Shown in pieces: positions 45,730 to 55,196 of a stretch of DNA of 64,000 nucleotides. The notes beneath the pieces are model-generated. The model had not been told where the DNA came from and did no database searches. It saw only the letters and a program-made list of their open reading frames with translations. Positions within the stretch are counted from its first letter, which is position 1, and each line of letters opens with the position of its first letter. This stretch comes from an uncultured Christensenellaceae bacterium (GTDB lineage: Bacteria > Bacillota > Clostridia > Christensenellales > UBA3700): contig CAJUOU010000004.1 of assembly GCA_910588545.1 (NCBI GenBank), positions 1-64,000 of the forward strand, read 5' to 3'. Both the position numbers and the translations under genes were made by a program.

Positions 45730-46533
45730 ATGGAAAATACAAAAGTACTATTGCAAGGCGTAGCAGGGTCGTATTCGCATATTTTTGCAAAAAATTTGGG
45801 ATATACAAATATGGACTTTGTAAAAACTTTTGACGAGGTAGTAGATAAAATTGAAAACGGCGACTATGAGTATGGTATTTTGCCTATCGAAAACTCTACC
45901 GCAGGCGACGTTAGGGAAACTATAGATTTGCTTGATAAAAGCAATGTTTACTATGTTGCGGTAGGGGATATAAAAATAAGCCATTGTTTATTAGGAGCAA
46001 AGGGCAGTGAGCTTAAGAATATAAAAAAAGTATCCTCTCATCCACAAGCTTTGATGCAATGCGATAAGTTTTTAGAAGAGGGCGGATTTGAGATATATAA
46101 CGAGTTTAACACTGCCATAGCAAGCAAGAGATTGGCGGAAGAGGGCGACAAGTCACATGCCGTTATAGCGTCGCATTTGGCAGGGGAAATTTATGGGCTT
46201 GAAGTGCTTAAAGAGAATATTCAAAATGCGGAAAATAATTACACAAAATTTATACTGCTTACAAACAATTTGGAAAAAGTGAAACAAAATAAAATAATAA
46301 GTATAGCTTTAGAGCTTAAGGACAAGCCTAACGTGCTTGGCGAACTACTTAATATTTTTAGCGAGTATAACATAAATTTGACAAGAATTCAATCACGAAA
46401 TATCCCTAATACTTGTTTTAAAATAAGGTTTTATATAGATTTCGAGGGGAGTATTAAAGATGGTAAAATAAGCGAAATGCTTACAAAAATCGCTACTAAA
46501 TGTTTAAAAGTAAGAGTTCGCGGGGTATATTGA
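45730..46533 (+). CDS. pheA: Prephenate dehydratase
   Basis: 267 residues: a stand-alone prephenate dehydratase domain followed by an ACT regulatory domain. Start LLQGVAGSYSHIFA, then YGILPIENSTAGDV and the NYTKFILL loop (the T-R-F motif appears as T-K-F). ACT region ISIALELKDKPNVLGELLNI with the N-L-T-R-I-Q-S-R motif. It makes phenylpyruvate for Phe synthesis, with feedback by Phe through the ACT domain. No chorismate mutase domain is fused to it. Confidence 0.94.
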   Translation: MENTKVLLQGVAGSYSHIFAKNLGYTNMDFVKTFDEVVDKIENGDYEYGILPIENSTAGDVRETIDLLDKSNVYYVAVGDIKISHCLLGAKGSELKNIKKVSSHPQALMQCDKFLEEGGFEIYNEFNTAIASKRLAEEGDKSHAVIASHLAGEIYGLEVLKENIQNAENNYTKFILLTNNLEKVKQNKIISIALELKDKPNVLGELLNIFSEYNINLTRIQSRNIPNTCFKIRFYIDFEGSIKDGKISEMLTKIATKCLKVRVRGVY

Positions 46534-46680
46534 GATTTTACGGCTGTGCACTTTGCAATATAATATTTATTAAGGATATAAAAATATTTTAAAAAATAAT
46601 TAAGCAATAACTATGCTTTTCATACTGAAATATAATATAGTTTATAAAAGTTACTAAAAAGCCTTATTAAATTATTATCA
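46534..46680. other. Intergenic region after pheA
   Basis: AT-rich, no gene or clear terminator. It ends at the left inverted repeat of the 46.7-47.6 kb segment. Confidence 0.4.
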
Positions 46681-46856
46681 AAAAAAGTCATTCGGTTTCG
46701 GGTAATTCCCATAAGGAATTTAATAAAACGCAAATAAAAAGATTTAGTCATAGCGTTAAGCTGTGCCTTTTCTGTACTTTTTTTGTGGACGAACTTGGCT
46801 ACTCGTAGCCTAGTGAGATATAGATATGTTTTATATTCCCCGCAAAATTAAATCGG

Positions 46857-46885
46857 TTGCGTTCTTTCATTTTTCGTGATATAAT
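46857..46885 (+). promoter_or_regulatory. Promoter of small genes in the repeat-bounded segment
   Basis: TTGCGT, 17-nt spacer, TATAAT, 42 nt before the ATG at 46928. Confidence 0.6.
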
Positions 46886-46927
46886 GATTGTACGATAAAC
46901 AGTAATTTACAAGTGAGGCGAGAAATT

Positions 46928-47095
46928 ATGAACACCGAAATTCGGGTTGCTATTGATAAATTTAAAGAGGTAAAAGATATATTAAAAAAATTTGATAACA
47001 GAGATGAGGCAATAGAATATCTGGTTAATGAAACAAAATTATCAAAAGAAGAATGTTCTACTGCTTATGATATTATTACGAAAATTGAAGGCTGA
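46928..47095 (+). CDS. Small hypothetical protein, all-helical
   Basis: 55 residues from the ATG at 46928 (GAGGCGAG upstream; a GTG at 46913 is less likely). Charged, helix-forming sequence (DKFKEVKDILKKFDNRDEAI). No family recognised. It lies inside the inverted-repeat segment with its own promoter and shares a similar ribosome-site context with the next small gene. Confidence 0.6.
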   Translation: MNTEIRVAIDKFKEVKDILKKFDNRDEAIEYLVNETKLSKEECSTAYDIITKIEG

Positions 47096-47198
47096 ATTTC
47101 AATTTGACGTGCGGCGAAGCAGGTTAATCGGTTCGGTAATAAAGATACACGGTGGCGGCGACACGCCGCTAAATTTCAATTTTGCGAGGCGTTAAAAA

Positions 47199-47402
47199 AT
47201 GAGTAAATATGAGCCGTTATGGAAGTATTTAGAAGATAATAATAAAGAAAGATATATATTATCTTATGAAGAAATCAAGAACATTGTAGGGTTTGAAATA
47301 AATCATTCGTTTTTGACTTATAAGAAAGAGGCAAAAGAATATGGATATGAAGTCGGCAAAATATCAATGAAAGAAAGGACAGTATTTTTCAACAGGTTAT
47401 AA
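47199..47402 (+). CDS. Small conserved hypothetical protein
   Basis: 67 residues, MSKYEPLWKYLEDNNKERYI followed by LSYEEIKNIVGFEINHSFLT and EYGYEVGKISMKERTV. Proteins starting MSKYEPLWKY are common in Clostridia as uncharacterised small proteins, often beside transposable or defence loci. The layout suggests a small winged-helix-like fold. It has a GAGGCG site 9 nt upstream and is followed by a strong terminator. Function unknown. Confidence 0.7.
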   Translation: MSKYEPLWKYLEDNNKERYILSYEEIKNIVGFEINHSFLTYKKEAKEYGYEVGKISMKERTVFFNRL

Positions 47403-47441
47403 CTATAAATTTCAATTTATCCTTCTAAAAGGTTTGTAGTA

Positions 47442-47474
47442 AAAAGCTCTCGAACATATCGTTCGAGAGCTTTT
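47442..47474. terminator. Strong terminator after small genes
   Basis: 14-bp stem AAAAGCTCTCGAAC/GTTCGAGAGCTTTT with a 5-nt loop, usable in both directions. Confidence 0.85.
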
Positions 47475-47569
47475 GTCCTTGCTTGAAAGTATAACTCTTA
47501 ATAATTTAGTTTTTTAATTCCCTATGGGAAGTGCGCTTTACCGAATGACTTTTTTGTTTGTTTAGTTTT

Positions 47570-50500
47570 TTAAGGTAGAATAGGAGATACAGGCATATCT
47601 TTTACCAACATACCGATACCCTTATTATCAGTGTTACCACGGGCACTTGTTAGGGTAAATTCATTGAACAAATCACTTAATTGGAATATAGTTGCATTAC
47701 CATCTTCGTCATTTAGTCCGTCGATAGTAAATGTAGAACCTATTGCACTTGCAAGTAAATCGTCAAGTTTTTTACCGATATTCTTTGCTGCTGTTTGGTC
47801 GGTGCTTTCTCCTAGCATTAATCTATTAATATAGTCTAATTCTTGAGCATTTAGATTGTTGATAAATGTTATAGGCTCTTTATAGCCGCTTGCGCTGCTA
47901 TCCAAGTAAGCTGTCAAATCAACAAACGCTCCGCAATAGATGTAGTTAGGAAGAATGGTGTTTACCATAGCGTTTCCGCCTATTTCGGAACCAGCAATTC
48001 TGAAATGCAAGAACATTACACCTTTATCGCCCGCATTTGATACCAAATCACTTGGAACAAGACTTTCAATACCCAAGCTACCATCGGATTCATTATCTAT
48101 GAAGGTTTCGTATGTAGCGTTGTTTTGGTTAGAGAAGATAGCGAACTTAATTAGATTCATAGTTGAGTTATCTACAGCTGCTTTAATTTGTTGACCGATA
48201 TAGTTATCAAATATCTTTAATTGATTTTTGTTTGCATCGGTATCTGTTTCCAACAAGCTTATTTCTCTTGTGCTGCCATCTGTTTCGGTTACAGTATATT
48301 TACCGTCTGCATCAAATACTCCGTCGCCGTCTGCATCTTTGAATTTAAGTGGGTCAAACACTCTTTCGGTAAATGTTTCCAAGTGACCCGTAGAGTCATT
48401 TATTTGACCATGTAAGTTATTTAATTTATAAATAACGCTTCTTAGCAATTCGTCATCGCCGTCTTTGCGGTTATCTGCATTTGTAATTGATTTTTCGTTT
48501 ACTAGTTTGTAAATATTTGTGCTTGTAAAGCCATCTGTCCTGTTATTAGATTCAGGGTTTTCTACAACTTTATCGCCAGCAATTAAAGGTAAGCCTTGAG
48601 TCTCAAACTCGTCAAAAGCCGACTTGATGGCCTCGCTAACATTTGATGCAACGCCGCTAGCATCAAAGCTGTTGTCCGAAGAGCCTGTAAGTTTATTAAC
48701 TATTTTTAACAAAGTGTTAATATTTTCGTCATTAGCGTTATTGATTTTGATTGTTGTAGTATAGTCGCTTAGGTTTACATCGGCTTGAACTACCAAGTAA
48801 TCTGCTGCAAAGTTTTCAATTTTAATACCATTGCCTGTTGCTTGATTTTTGTTTAATTCAGCAGCCATTACCAACGATAATTTATTAGTTTGGGCATTTA
48901 CGCGAATATCCACAAAAGTAAAACCTGTATAGCAACCTATATCTTTAATACCATTTAGCTTATTGCTTTGAATAATCAAATGAGCAAGTTCCAATGAAGT
49001 TATAGCCAAATTCATTTTATCGGCAGAAATAGTATTGTTTTGGAAATCTTTGATATTGATAGCTGTTTTAATATTAGCAGGGTCCAAATTATTTGCAATA
49101 CCTTTTAAGGTGTCAAATACCGAGTTTTCGTTAATATCGCCTGCAATAAAGAACTTGCCTTTCAATTCATGATTGATAAATGGTTGTAAGCTTGTTTCTT
49201 CAACATTGTTTATGATTTTACCGGTAACTTCGTCAAATTTTGTTGTTTCGCTGTCGTAAGTGTAGTAGCTAGCCATTGTTTGTTGGATAGTTTCTGCAGA
49301 AAGTTTATCCGACTCGCTTGCGCCGTCATTGATAGTTGTAGCCAAAACTTCAAAGATTGTAGGAAGTTGAATTTTACCTTCTTTAAATTCGATTGTTATT
49401 TTGGAGTCCGCACCTTTCAAACTTTCCAAAGTAGGGTAGATAGCGTTGTCAAATTTGCTCAAAATATTGTTTTTGTCAAACTTGTTTGCTGCTGTTTCGC
49501 CGTTAATACTAGCCATTAGCTTAGCAATAGTCTCAAACATTTTGTCGCTTTCTTCTTTAGAACTATCGTCTTTGGTGTAGTTAAATATCATGTCGCACGA
49601 TACACCCTCGGCCTTTCTTTCATAAGGGATTATAACCTTAATAAACATATTTTTAGGGAAGATGGAAAGTATCATCGGTTTAATGGTGCCAAACTTATCT
49701 CCAAGTTCCTTATCTATTAAGGAGTTTACGTCTACTTGAGCGATTATGTCCATAGAAGTAGCATTCATTGTAAGCTCTTTAATTTCCATTTTAAAGCTAT
49801 CGCCAAGTTGCGCTGCAACCATTTTATTCATAATTTGTGCCAAAGCATTATCGGTCAAACAAGAATAATTTTTAAGAACTTCGTTTTCCATTGTGTATAA
49901 ATATTCTTTTCCGATTTTAGCATCTTTGATATTTATAAGTTCAGGAATAGTACTTATTTTATCAATAAAGTTATCCGGAGTAATATCCTCTACCTTATCG
50001 CTGGAAATGCCATAAGAGGCAAATAAATCGTTTTTGGAATTTACAAAATCTTCCGGTTTTGTCAAGTTTTCGTCTGCAATATTAGCATCTATGTAATCTT
50101 GAATATTATCGTATTTGTAATCCAAGCTATGTAAGTGTTTAATCATTAGTAGGAAATCGCTTGAAGTAACATTTTGTACTTTCATAGCTCTCATAGCGGT
50201 TTGCAAAATGTCAAATTTGATTTTGCCTTCGCCGTTAATATCGTCGAACTCTGATGGAGCCATTTCCAAACAATCTGCACCTACGATTTCGGTAATTTTG
50301 TTAAATGCACTGAAAATAGTATTTCCTACTTTATTGAAAATTTCTTCGATTTTACCATTAGCAGCTTTTGCATCCACAGTTGTAAGTAAAGTTTGCAATA
50401 GGTTATTGTCGATAGAGTTAATGCCTAAAACAGGTTTTTTGTCAATTTGCGGTGTTGTAACGGCATTGACATAAATATCTTGAGGTAAGGCCAAAGGCAC

Positions 50501-51571
50501 AATGGATTTTACAAAATCAAAATTGCCTAAATCCAAGCCTTTTAAAATGCCTTCAACCAAAGTTTTTGCTTTAACTTGAAGAGTAAGTTGCATTGTAGTT
50601 TCGCCATTTTGATTTTTCCTAATCAAACATTGTCTTACAATAAAGCTGTTTTTAATTGAAATGTTATATTTAGAAATCATCTCTTTTAACTGAGGTATTG
50701 ATTCCGCATTCATAATAACTTGTTGCATAACAGCAGCAACCATTTTGTCGGAAACTTCCCACATTTTTTTGCTTCCGTCATAATTTTTCAATGAAGAGAA
50801 ATCAAATTTTGTTTCAGATAAAAGCTCATCCAAATAAGCATTGCCTGTTAAGCTGGAAGAAGTATTTTCATCTGCAACAGGTTCTTTTGCCATATCAAGC
50901 AAATCGGATGCAGAGGCATTTTCGTCGCCTGTGCCGCCAGCACTTGTAGGAATCAAATGCAATAAATCATCCAAAGTAAAGGCTTTGTCCAAATACAAAC
51001 TTTCTTGCAAAGTAGCAAAGAACTTGTCACTGTCAGCTACAGGGTCAAAGACTTGTGTAATATTTTTCTCCGCCTCTTTTGAGTTGTAAATACCGCCAAC
51101 AATGTCGGTAAGCTCAAACAAAGTAACCCCTGTATAAGGTTGAACAATAAAATGGTATCCTCCGAATACAGCAGTACAAGCAAGCACTACAACTACGACA
51201 AAAGCAGTCAAGCAGCACTTAAAAGCAGTATGATTGCTCGACAAATCCCTGTGACGGTAGTTATATAGCTTTTTGTATTTTTTATTAAGCTTTTTAAGTT
51301 CCTTACTTTCTTTTTTAGATAAAGGAGCCTTAAGAGCACTGTTTTCAAGTTCGATAATACGACGTTTGTATTTAAGCTCTTTTTTAGTAGGCTTCGGAAC
51401 ATGTTTTTCAATCCATTCGTCTTCTTTAATGGCTTTTAATTCCTTTTCGTTCAAAATCTCTTCATCGCAAAGCGAAGCGTCGTTGTTTTTATCCCAACCT
51501 TTGTTGTTACGCTTTTTTTTCAAATTAGAAGGATTTTGTTCAAAGTTACCCTTATTAAATTGACCACTCAT
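47570..51571 (-). CDS. 1333-residue single-pass membrane-anchored protein, unknown
   Basis: A charged Lys/Glu-rich cytoplasmic N-terminus (about 1-115, predicted coiled coil), one transmembrane segment near 119-140 (TAFVVVVVLACTAVFGGYHF), then about 1190 residues outside the membrane. The outer part has few cysteines and repeated mixed helix/strand segments. It includes an Asp-rich stretch DADGDGVFDADG (about residues 1075-1085) that resembles a Ca-binding loop. No enzyme motif, sortase signal or S-layer repeat is recognised. It starts 3 nt after plsY and has a GGAG site, so it is co-transcribed with phospholipid synthesis. Possibly a large cell-envelope or lipid-transport protein; this is speculation. 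Confidence 0.8.
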   Translation of the reverse strand: MSGQFNKGNFEQNPSNLKKKRNNKGWDKNNDASLCDEEILNEKELKAIKEDEWIEKHVPKPTKKELKYKRRIIELENSALKAPLSKKESKELKKLNKKYKKLYNYRHRDLSSNHTAFKCCLTAFVVVVVLACTAVFGGYHFIVQPYTGVTLFELTDIVGGIYNSKEAEKNITQVFDPVADSDKFFATLQESLYLDKAFTLDDLLHLIPTSAGGTGDENASASDLLDMAKEPVADENTSSSLTGNAYLDELLSETKFDFSSLKNYDGSKKMWEVSDKMVAAVMQQVIMNAESIPQLKEMISKYNISIKNSFIVRQCLIRKNQNGETTMQLTLQVKAKTLVEGILKGLDLGNFDFVKSIVPLALPQDIYVNAVTTPQIDKKPVLGINSIDNNLLQTLLTTVDAKAANGKIEEIFNKVGNTIFSAFNKITEIVGADCLEMAPSEFDDINGEGKIKFDILQTAMRAMKVQNVTSSDFLLMIKHLHSLDYKYDNIQDYIDANIADENLTKPEDFVNSKNDLFASYGISSDKVEDITPDNFIDKISTIPELINIKDAKIGKEYLYTMENEVLKNYSCLTDNALAQIMNKMVAAQLGDSFKMEIKELTMNATSMDIIAQVDVNSLIDKELGDKFGTIKPMILSIFPKNMFIKVIIPYERKAEGVSCDMIFNYTKDDSSKEESDKMFETIAKLMASINGETAANKFDKNNILSKFDNAIYPTLESLKGADSKITIEFKEGKIQLPTIFEVLATTINDGASESDKLSAETIQQTMASYYTYDSETTKFDEVTGKIINNVEETSLQPFINHELKGKFFIAGDINENSVFDTLKGIANNLDPANIKTAINIKDFQNNTISADKMNLAITSLELAHLIIQSNKLNGIKDIGCYTGFTFVDIRVNAQTNKLSLVMAAELNKNQATGNGIKIENFAADYLVVQADVNLSDYTTTIKINNANDENINTLLKIVNKLTGSSDNSFDASGVASNVSEAIKSAFDEFETQGLPLIAGDKVVENPESNNRTDGFTSTNIYKLVNEKSITNADNRKDGDDELLRSVIYKLNNLHGQINDSTGHLETFTERVFDPLKFKDADGDGVFDADGKYTVTETDGSTREISLLETDTDANKNQLKIFDNYIGQQIKAAVDNSTMNLIKFAIFSNQNNATYETFIDNESDGSLGIESLVPSDLVSNAGDKGVMFLHFRIAGSEIGGNAMVNTILPNYIYCGAFVDLTAYLDSSASGYKEPITFINNLNAQELDYINRLMLGESTDQTAAKNIGKKLDDLLASAIGSTFTIDGLNDEDGNATIFQLSDLFNEFTLTSARGNTDNKGIGMLVKDMPVSPILP

Positions 51572-51574
51572 ATT

Positions 51575-52225
51575 TTAACTCTCCTTTTCGTTATCGTTAT
51601 TCTCTTTGCCGAACAAAGATAGTGAGTTTTCAGTATTGTTTTTTATCCTTTTGAAATTTGCTCTGTGTGTCCAAAAAATCAAAGCCCACCAAATCACAAG
51701 CAAAACCAAACAAATATAGTAGTATTCCTGCCTTTGAATGCTATTGCGAACTATATTGGTAATAACCAAAACGCTGATTGCGAACAAAGACCCGATAAAG
51801 CCTTTTTTGGAAAAAGCCAAATAAATTATCATCAATGTAAAAGCTACCGCAAAAGCAATGGGGGTTATAACTGCAAATGCACCCAAGCTTGTAGCAACAC
51901 CTTTGCCGCCTTTAAACTTGGAAAAGCAGGAAAAGATATGTCCAAGCACAACCGACAAACCAAGAACATGCATTGCAAGATTGCTGTTTTTAAAAACAAA
52001 CATACCAATTAAAGCAAAACTTATACCTTTTGCACAGTCGAGTACGAAAGTCAAACAGCCCCAAAATTTGCCGACAGAGCGGAGCATATTCATAGTGCCA
52101 GGGTTGCCGGAACCCATTTTTTTAATATCTTTGTTTTTAATTTTTGCAATTATGGTTGCGAAATTTATACTGCCGATGATATAGCTGACGGGAACAAATA
52201 TTAAATATAAATATAAATCGTTCAT
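51575..52225 (-). CDS. plsY: Glycerol-3-phosphate acyltransferase PlsY
   Basis: 216 residues with five hydrophobic segments. Motifs SYIIGSINFATII, KKMGSGNPGTMNMLRSVG and KFKGGKGVATSLG are the three conserved PlsY loops, including the phosphate-binding glycines. It transfers acyl from acyl-phosphate to glycerol-3-phosphate in the membrane, the first step of phospholipid synthesis. The upstream partner plsX is not in the window. Confidence 0.95.
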   Translation of the reverse strand: MNDLYLYLIFVPVSYIIGSINFATIIAKIKNKDIKKMGSGNPGTMNMLRSVGKFWGCLTFVLDCAKGISFALIGMFVFKNSNLAMHVLGLSVVLGHIFSCFSKFKGGKGVATSLGAFAVITPIAFAVAFTLMIIYLAFSKKGFIGSLFAISVLVITNIVRNSIQRQEYYYICLVLLVIWWALIFWTHRANFKRIKNNTENSLSLFGKENNDNEKES

Positions 52226-52559
52226 AAATTTCTCATAATTTTATTTTATTATTTATAATAATCTACGATAAGTATAGCACATTAATTATAAGGTTGTCAA
52301 CGACTGAATAGTTGATAAACGAATTTTTTGTAAATGAAATGGAAAATTTTGTTTTTTAAGCGGATAAAAATATCATTACACACAAATTTTACATAAATTT
52401 TTTAAAAAAATAATCTTCAAATGCCGAAATTTGTCAGCTCAGCATAAAATTGGCTAATTTTGGTAATTGCAAAATGGTAGGATATATATAATTTTAACAA
52501 GGAAACAGCGCTTTTCAACAGGAAAGCAGTTTATATCAAAGTTTGTTAATAAAAAGAAA
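52226..52559. other. Intergenic region
   Basis: About 330 nt between plsY and the lepB terminator. It must hold the plsY promoter on the minus strand. No gene seen. Confidence 0.45.
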
Positions 52560-52580
52560 AAATCGCTTTAATAGCGATTT
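52560..52580 (-). terminator. Terminator of lepB
   Basis: AATCGCT-TTAAT-AGCGATT stem with T runs on both sides, 31 nt after the lepB stop. Confidence 0.75.
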
Positions 52581-52611
52581 TTGTAGGTTTTTTATTTAAT
52601 TTACTAATAGC

Positions 52612-53160
52612 TTATTTTAGCATTATGCCTATTATTGAGGAGATTGGTATGGCACCGTAATTTCTGCCGTCAATACTATTATTAAAATTATCCCCTATTG
52701 TAAAAACTTCCCCTTTTTGAACTTGTATTGTTCTGCCGTAAGTTTGCTTTAAAAACAAATATTGTGACAAAGATAGGGCATACTCGGTTTCTTCAGGGGC
52801 GTTTACTTTGGTCATAACATATATATGGTTTAGGTTTTCGCCGATTAAAAAAACATCTCCCGCAACGCCTATAACACGTTTTATTACCCTTGTATTGTTG
52901 TCATCGGGTTTTTTATAAACGATAATATCTCCCAAATCAGGCGATTTGTGTATTTTGGAAATCATTATGATTTCGCCGTCCTCTAAACTTGGGCTCATAG
53001 AGTCTCCGTTTATAACTACAGGAGCACAAATAAAAGTAAATGTAATCAAAATTATTATCAATACAATTAAAATGCTTACTAAAACAGCAAAGATAGTATT
53101 TTGTTTTTTATTAAATTTTTTTGATTTATTTTCTTCTTGAATTATTTGCAAATCTTCCAT
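52612..53160 (-). CDS. lepB: Signal peptidase I
   Basis: 182 residues. One N-terminal membrane anchor (about 23-48), catalytic Ser in INGDSMSPSLEDGEI, catalytic Lys in NTRVIKRVIGVAGD and the C-terminal GDNFNNSIDGRNYG (the S-x-D-S-R-x-x-G motif with N and G variants). It removes signal peptides on the outer face of the membrane. The downstream gene order suggests a short operon with the DUF951 gene. Confidence 0.93.
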   Translation of the reverse strand: MEDLQIIQEENKSKKFNKKQNTIFAVLVSILIVLIIILITFTFICAPVVINGDSMSPSLEDGEIIMISKIHKSPDLGDIIVYKKPDDNNTRVIKRVIGVAGDVFLIGENLNHIYVMTKVNAPEETEYALSLSQYLFLKQTYGRTIQVQKGEVFTIGDNFNNSIDGRNYGAIPISSIIGIMLK

Positions 53161-53161
53161 T

Positions 53162-53347
53162 TCAATCTTCTTTTGGCAAATATTTTTTTACTATGGACGG
53201 AAATTTAACCAAATCTATCATAGTAGTATGCCCGCATTTATCGCATTTGATTTTTATGTCACAGCCTGTACGGACTATTGTCCATACATTTCCACCGCAA
53301 GGATGGACTTTTTTTGTTATTACTTTATCTCCGATATTGTATTGCAT
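53162..53347 (-). CDS. DUF951 protein (YyzM-like)
   Basis: 61 residues. KKVHPCGGNVWTIVRTGCDI followed by KIKCDKCGHTTMI contains the C-x-x-C zinc-like motif and the HPCG signature of DUF951. This small protein is common in Firmicutes and often near rpsF, rplI or spo0J; its function is unknown. It ends 1 nt before the lepB start. Confidence 0.9.
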   Translation of the reverse strand: MQYNIGDKVITKKVHPCGGNVWTIVRTGCDIKIKCDKCGHTTMIDLVKFPSIVKKYLPKED

Positions 53348-53348
53348 A

Positions 53349-55010
53349 TTATATCCAAATTATGTTGTTTATTAAAACTTTTTCCGCAGCAGAGAAAATG
53401 AGCGATTTTACAGTATTCCAAGTTTTAATTGGGTAAAGTTTATTGCTCACAAACATAGTACGCGGAATTTTAATGCTTTGCCACTCGTTTGATGCAGGTA
53501 GCTCAAGTTTTGCATAATAAGATTTCAAATTGACATCTTCTATTTCCACAACGATTTTACGTGGTTTGGTAGTAAAATAATCAAACTGTAACATTACTTC
53601 GTTGTTAGTAATATATTTGCCGTCAATATTGTAACAAACAAAATCTCCTCTGTCGGTAGTAATTCCTTCCAATCCCAAAGCGCCTGTTTCAAAATGTATG
53701 TTTGCTTTGTCTGCAAAAAACGCGGTTTCGCGAGGATAAAAGGCATTTGTGCCGAAATCTTTGTCAAAAATCATTCTGCTGTTACGAGCGTTTGTTTTTA
53801 TATCTTCTCCCAAAGAGTTTGGTTTTATTGTAAGCAGTGGGGAAGTATACATAGAGCCATTGCGGTAAAAAACCGAACAAATAAGGCTTATTTCTTCATT
53901 CAAATCGTAAACTTTGATTTTTTGGCTTGCCGTACCTACTAAGTCGGCATGAACGGTGTATCCTATCCAATTTCGAACGCCCTCTACCTCTTTGCCGTAT
54001 GTTACATGTATTTTTACATCCACAATGCTATCGTAATCCATATCAAAGTCGGCATAAACCCAAAGCCTGTTTTCAAGTACTACAAACCTGCCTTTTGGAG
54101 GAATTACCGTTTTTTTGTTGTTGGAAATATCGTCTATCCAATTAAATGCAGTGTAAAGAGCTTGCTTATACAAATTGTTTGAGCAACCTACGGAAACACA
54201 TTCATAGTGAGTTATATCCTCGGGTATTAGCTTTAATGTGTCCGATAGAGAGGAATAGCTGTAATTTCTATTGTTGGACGAGCCAAGGAAAAGTACAGGA
54301 CAATTTATAAACTTTGCATAAGACGGAGCAGCGCAGCATAATGACCAAACATTTCTTTCCGCAAGCTCGGATAAAGGGATGTCCTCCGTTCCCAAATTGC
54401 TGTTAAAATCGTCATATCCTGTATTATTGATAGGAATAATGCCGTCCAACCTGTCATCCACACCTGCCACTTGCCATAAAATATTTGCACCGCTGTTTTG
54501 AGCGGTCATAAGCACTTTTGACGGTGTAAGTGACGGCGAAAAATTTTTGACAAAACTTATAACTTGTCTTGTAATTTTACACCAATTAAAAAGACATGTG
54601 TTTTCCGCACCGAAATTGCATGTGTTCAAATGTTCGCCGCTGTAAGCGTAATTACAAAACGCCAAACTCTTAGGGTAGCGAGTAAAATGTTTTGTATTGT
54701 TTAGTCCGGCAATATCAAAAGTAACAACATTAAAGCCCGCCTGAACATAATAGGATATATAATTGATATCCACCATTTTATTAAATTCGGGTACCATTAT
54801 AACTACGGCGTCTGATGCCGGATTTTTAGGAAAATAAACTTGAGTGTAAACTCGAACATCGCCGTCCTGTTCTCTCAAGGCGGTGAAATATAATTCGCAA
54901 ACGCTCATATAGCCAAGGGACTTGTAACTTACAATGTTAGTACTAAAGTCCGAAGTAGTTGGCTGAAATTTTTTCCATAATTGTACGGGTGTTAAAATGT
55001 TTTTTTTCAT
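53349..55010 (-). CDS. Alpha/beta-hydrolase-fold protein lacking an apparent catalytic triad
   Basis: 553 residues from the ATG at 55010; an upstream extension to 55121 begins with AT-rich sequence and is not needed. The N-terminal 330 residues align by eye with acetyl-xylan-esterase/AXE1-type hydrolases: YFPKNPASDAVVIMVPEF, VVTFDIAGLNNTKHFTRYP and KVLMTAQNSGANILWQVAGV followed by DDR. The family G-x-S-x-G nucleophile motif is A-Q-N-S-G here, with Asn at the nucleophile position. The expected catalytic Asp reads NN (GSSNNRNYSYSS), and no HGH-like His follows. The C-terminal part is beta-rich, possibly carbohydrate-binding. It is probably not an active esterase. Confidence 0.7.
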   Translation of the reverse strand: MKKNILTPVQLWKKFQPTTSDFSTNIVSYKSLGYMSVCELYFTALREQDGDVRVYTQVYFPKNPASDAVVIMVPEFNKMVDINYISYYVQAGFNVVTFDIAGLNNTKHFTRYPKSLAFCNYAYSGEHLNTCNFGAENTCLFNWCKITRQVISFVKNFSPSLTPSKVLMTAQNSGANILWQVAGVDDRLDGIIPINNTGYDDFNSNLGTEDIPLSELAERNVWSLCCAAPSYAKFINCPVLFLGSSNNRNYSYSSLSDTLKLIPEDITHYECVSVGCSNNLYKQALYTAFNWIDDISNNKKTVIPPKGRFVVLENRLWVYADFDMDYDSIVDVKIHVTYGKEVEGVRNWIGYTVHADLVGTASQKIKVYDLNEEISLICSVFYRNGSMYTSPLLTIKPNSLGEDIKTNARNSRMIFDKDFGTNAFYPRETAFFADKANIHFETGALGLEGITTDRGDFVCYNIDGKYITNNEVMLQFDYFTTKPRKIVVEIEDVNLKSYYAKLELPASNEWQSIKIPRTMFVSNKLYPIKTWNTVKSLIFSAAEKVLINNIIWI

Positions 55011-55196
55011 AGTGCATTTAAATTTTTGCACGATATTAAGTGCATATACTATTTTTATTTTAGCATTTATATAAAAAATAATCAAGTGTTTAACCAAAAT
55101 TACTGCTAGGCTGTATATCAATAATTATTTAGGATTGAAAATAAAAGCATATAAAACAAAAAATACTATTGTTTTTTATAAAAATCAAAAAAAGTG

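Larger units (their letters stand above)
46681..47555. repeat. Segment bounded by inverted repeats, with two small genes
   Basis: Left arm AAAAAAGTCATTCGGT (46681-46696) and right arm ACCGAATGACTTTTTT (47540-47555) are perfect inverted copies. Similarity extends inward through TTCCCATAAGGAATT and AATTCCCTATGGGAA. Inside are a promoter, two short genes, a terminator and three copies of ATTTCAATTT (47096, 47173, 47409), each just outside a gene end. There is no transposase. It may be a non-autonomous mobile element or a dispersed repeat pair; target-site duplications are not evident. Confidence 0.6.

Noticed and set aside
46681..47555. Integron cassette array
   Set aside because: Short genes flanked by repeats look cassette-like, but no integrase gene or convincing attC structure is present.
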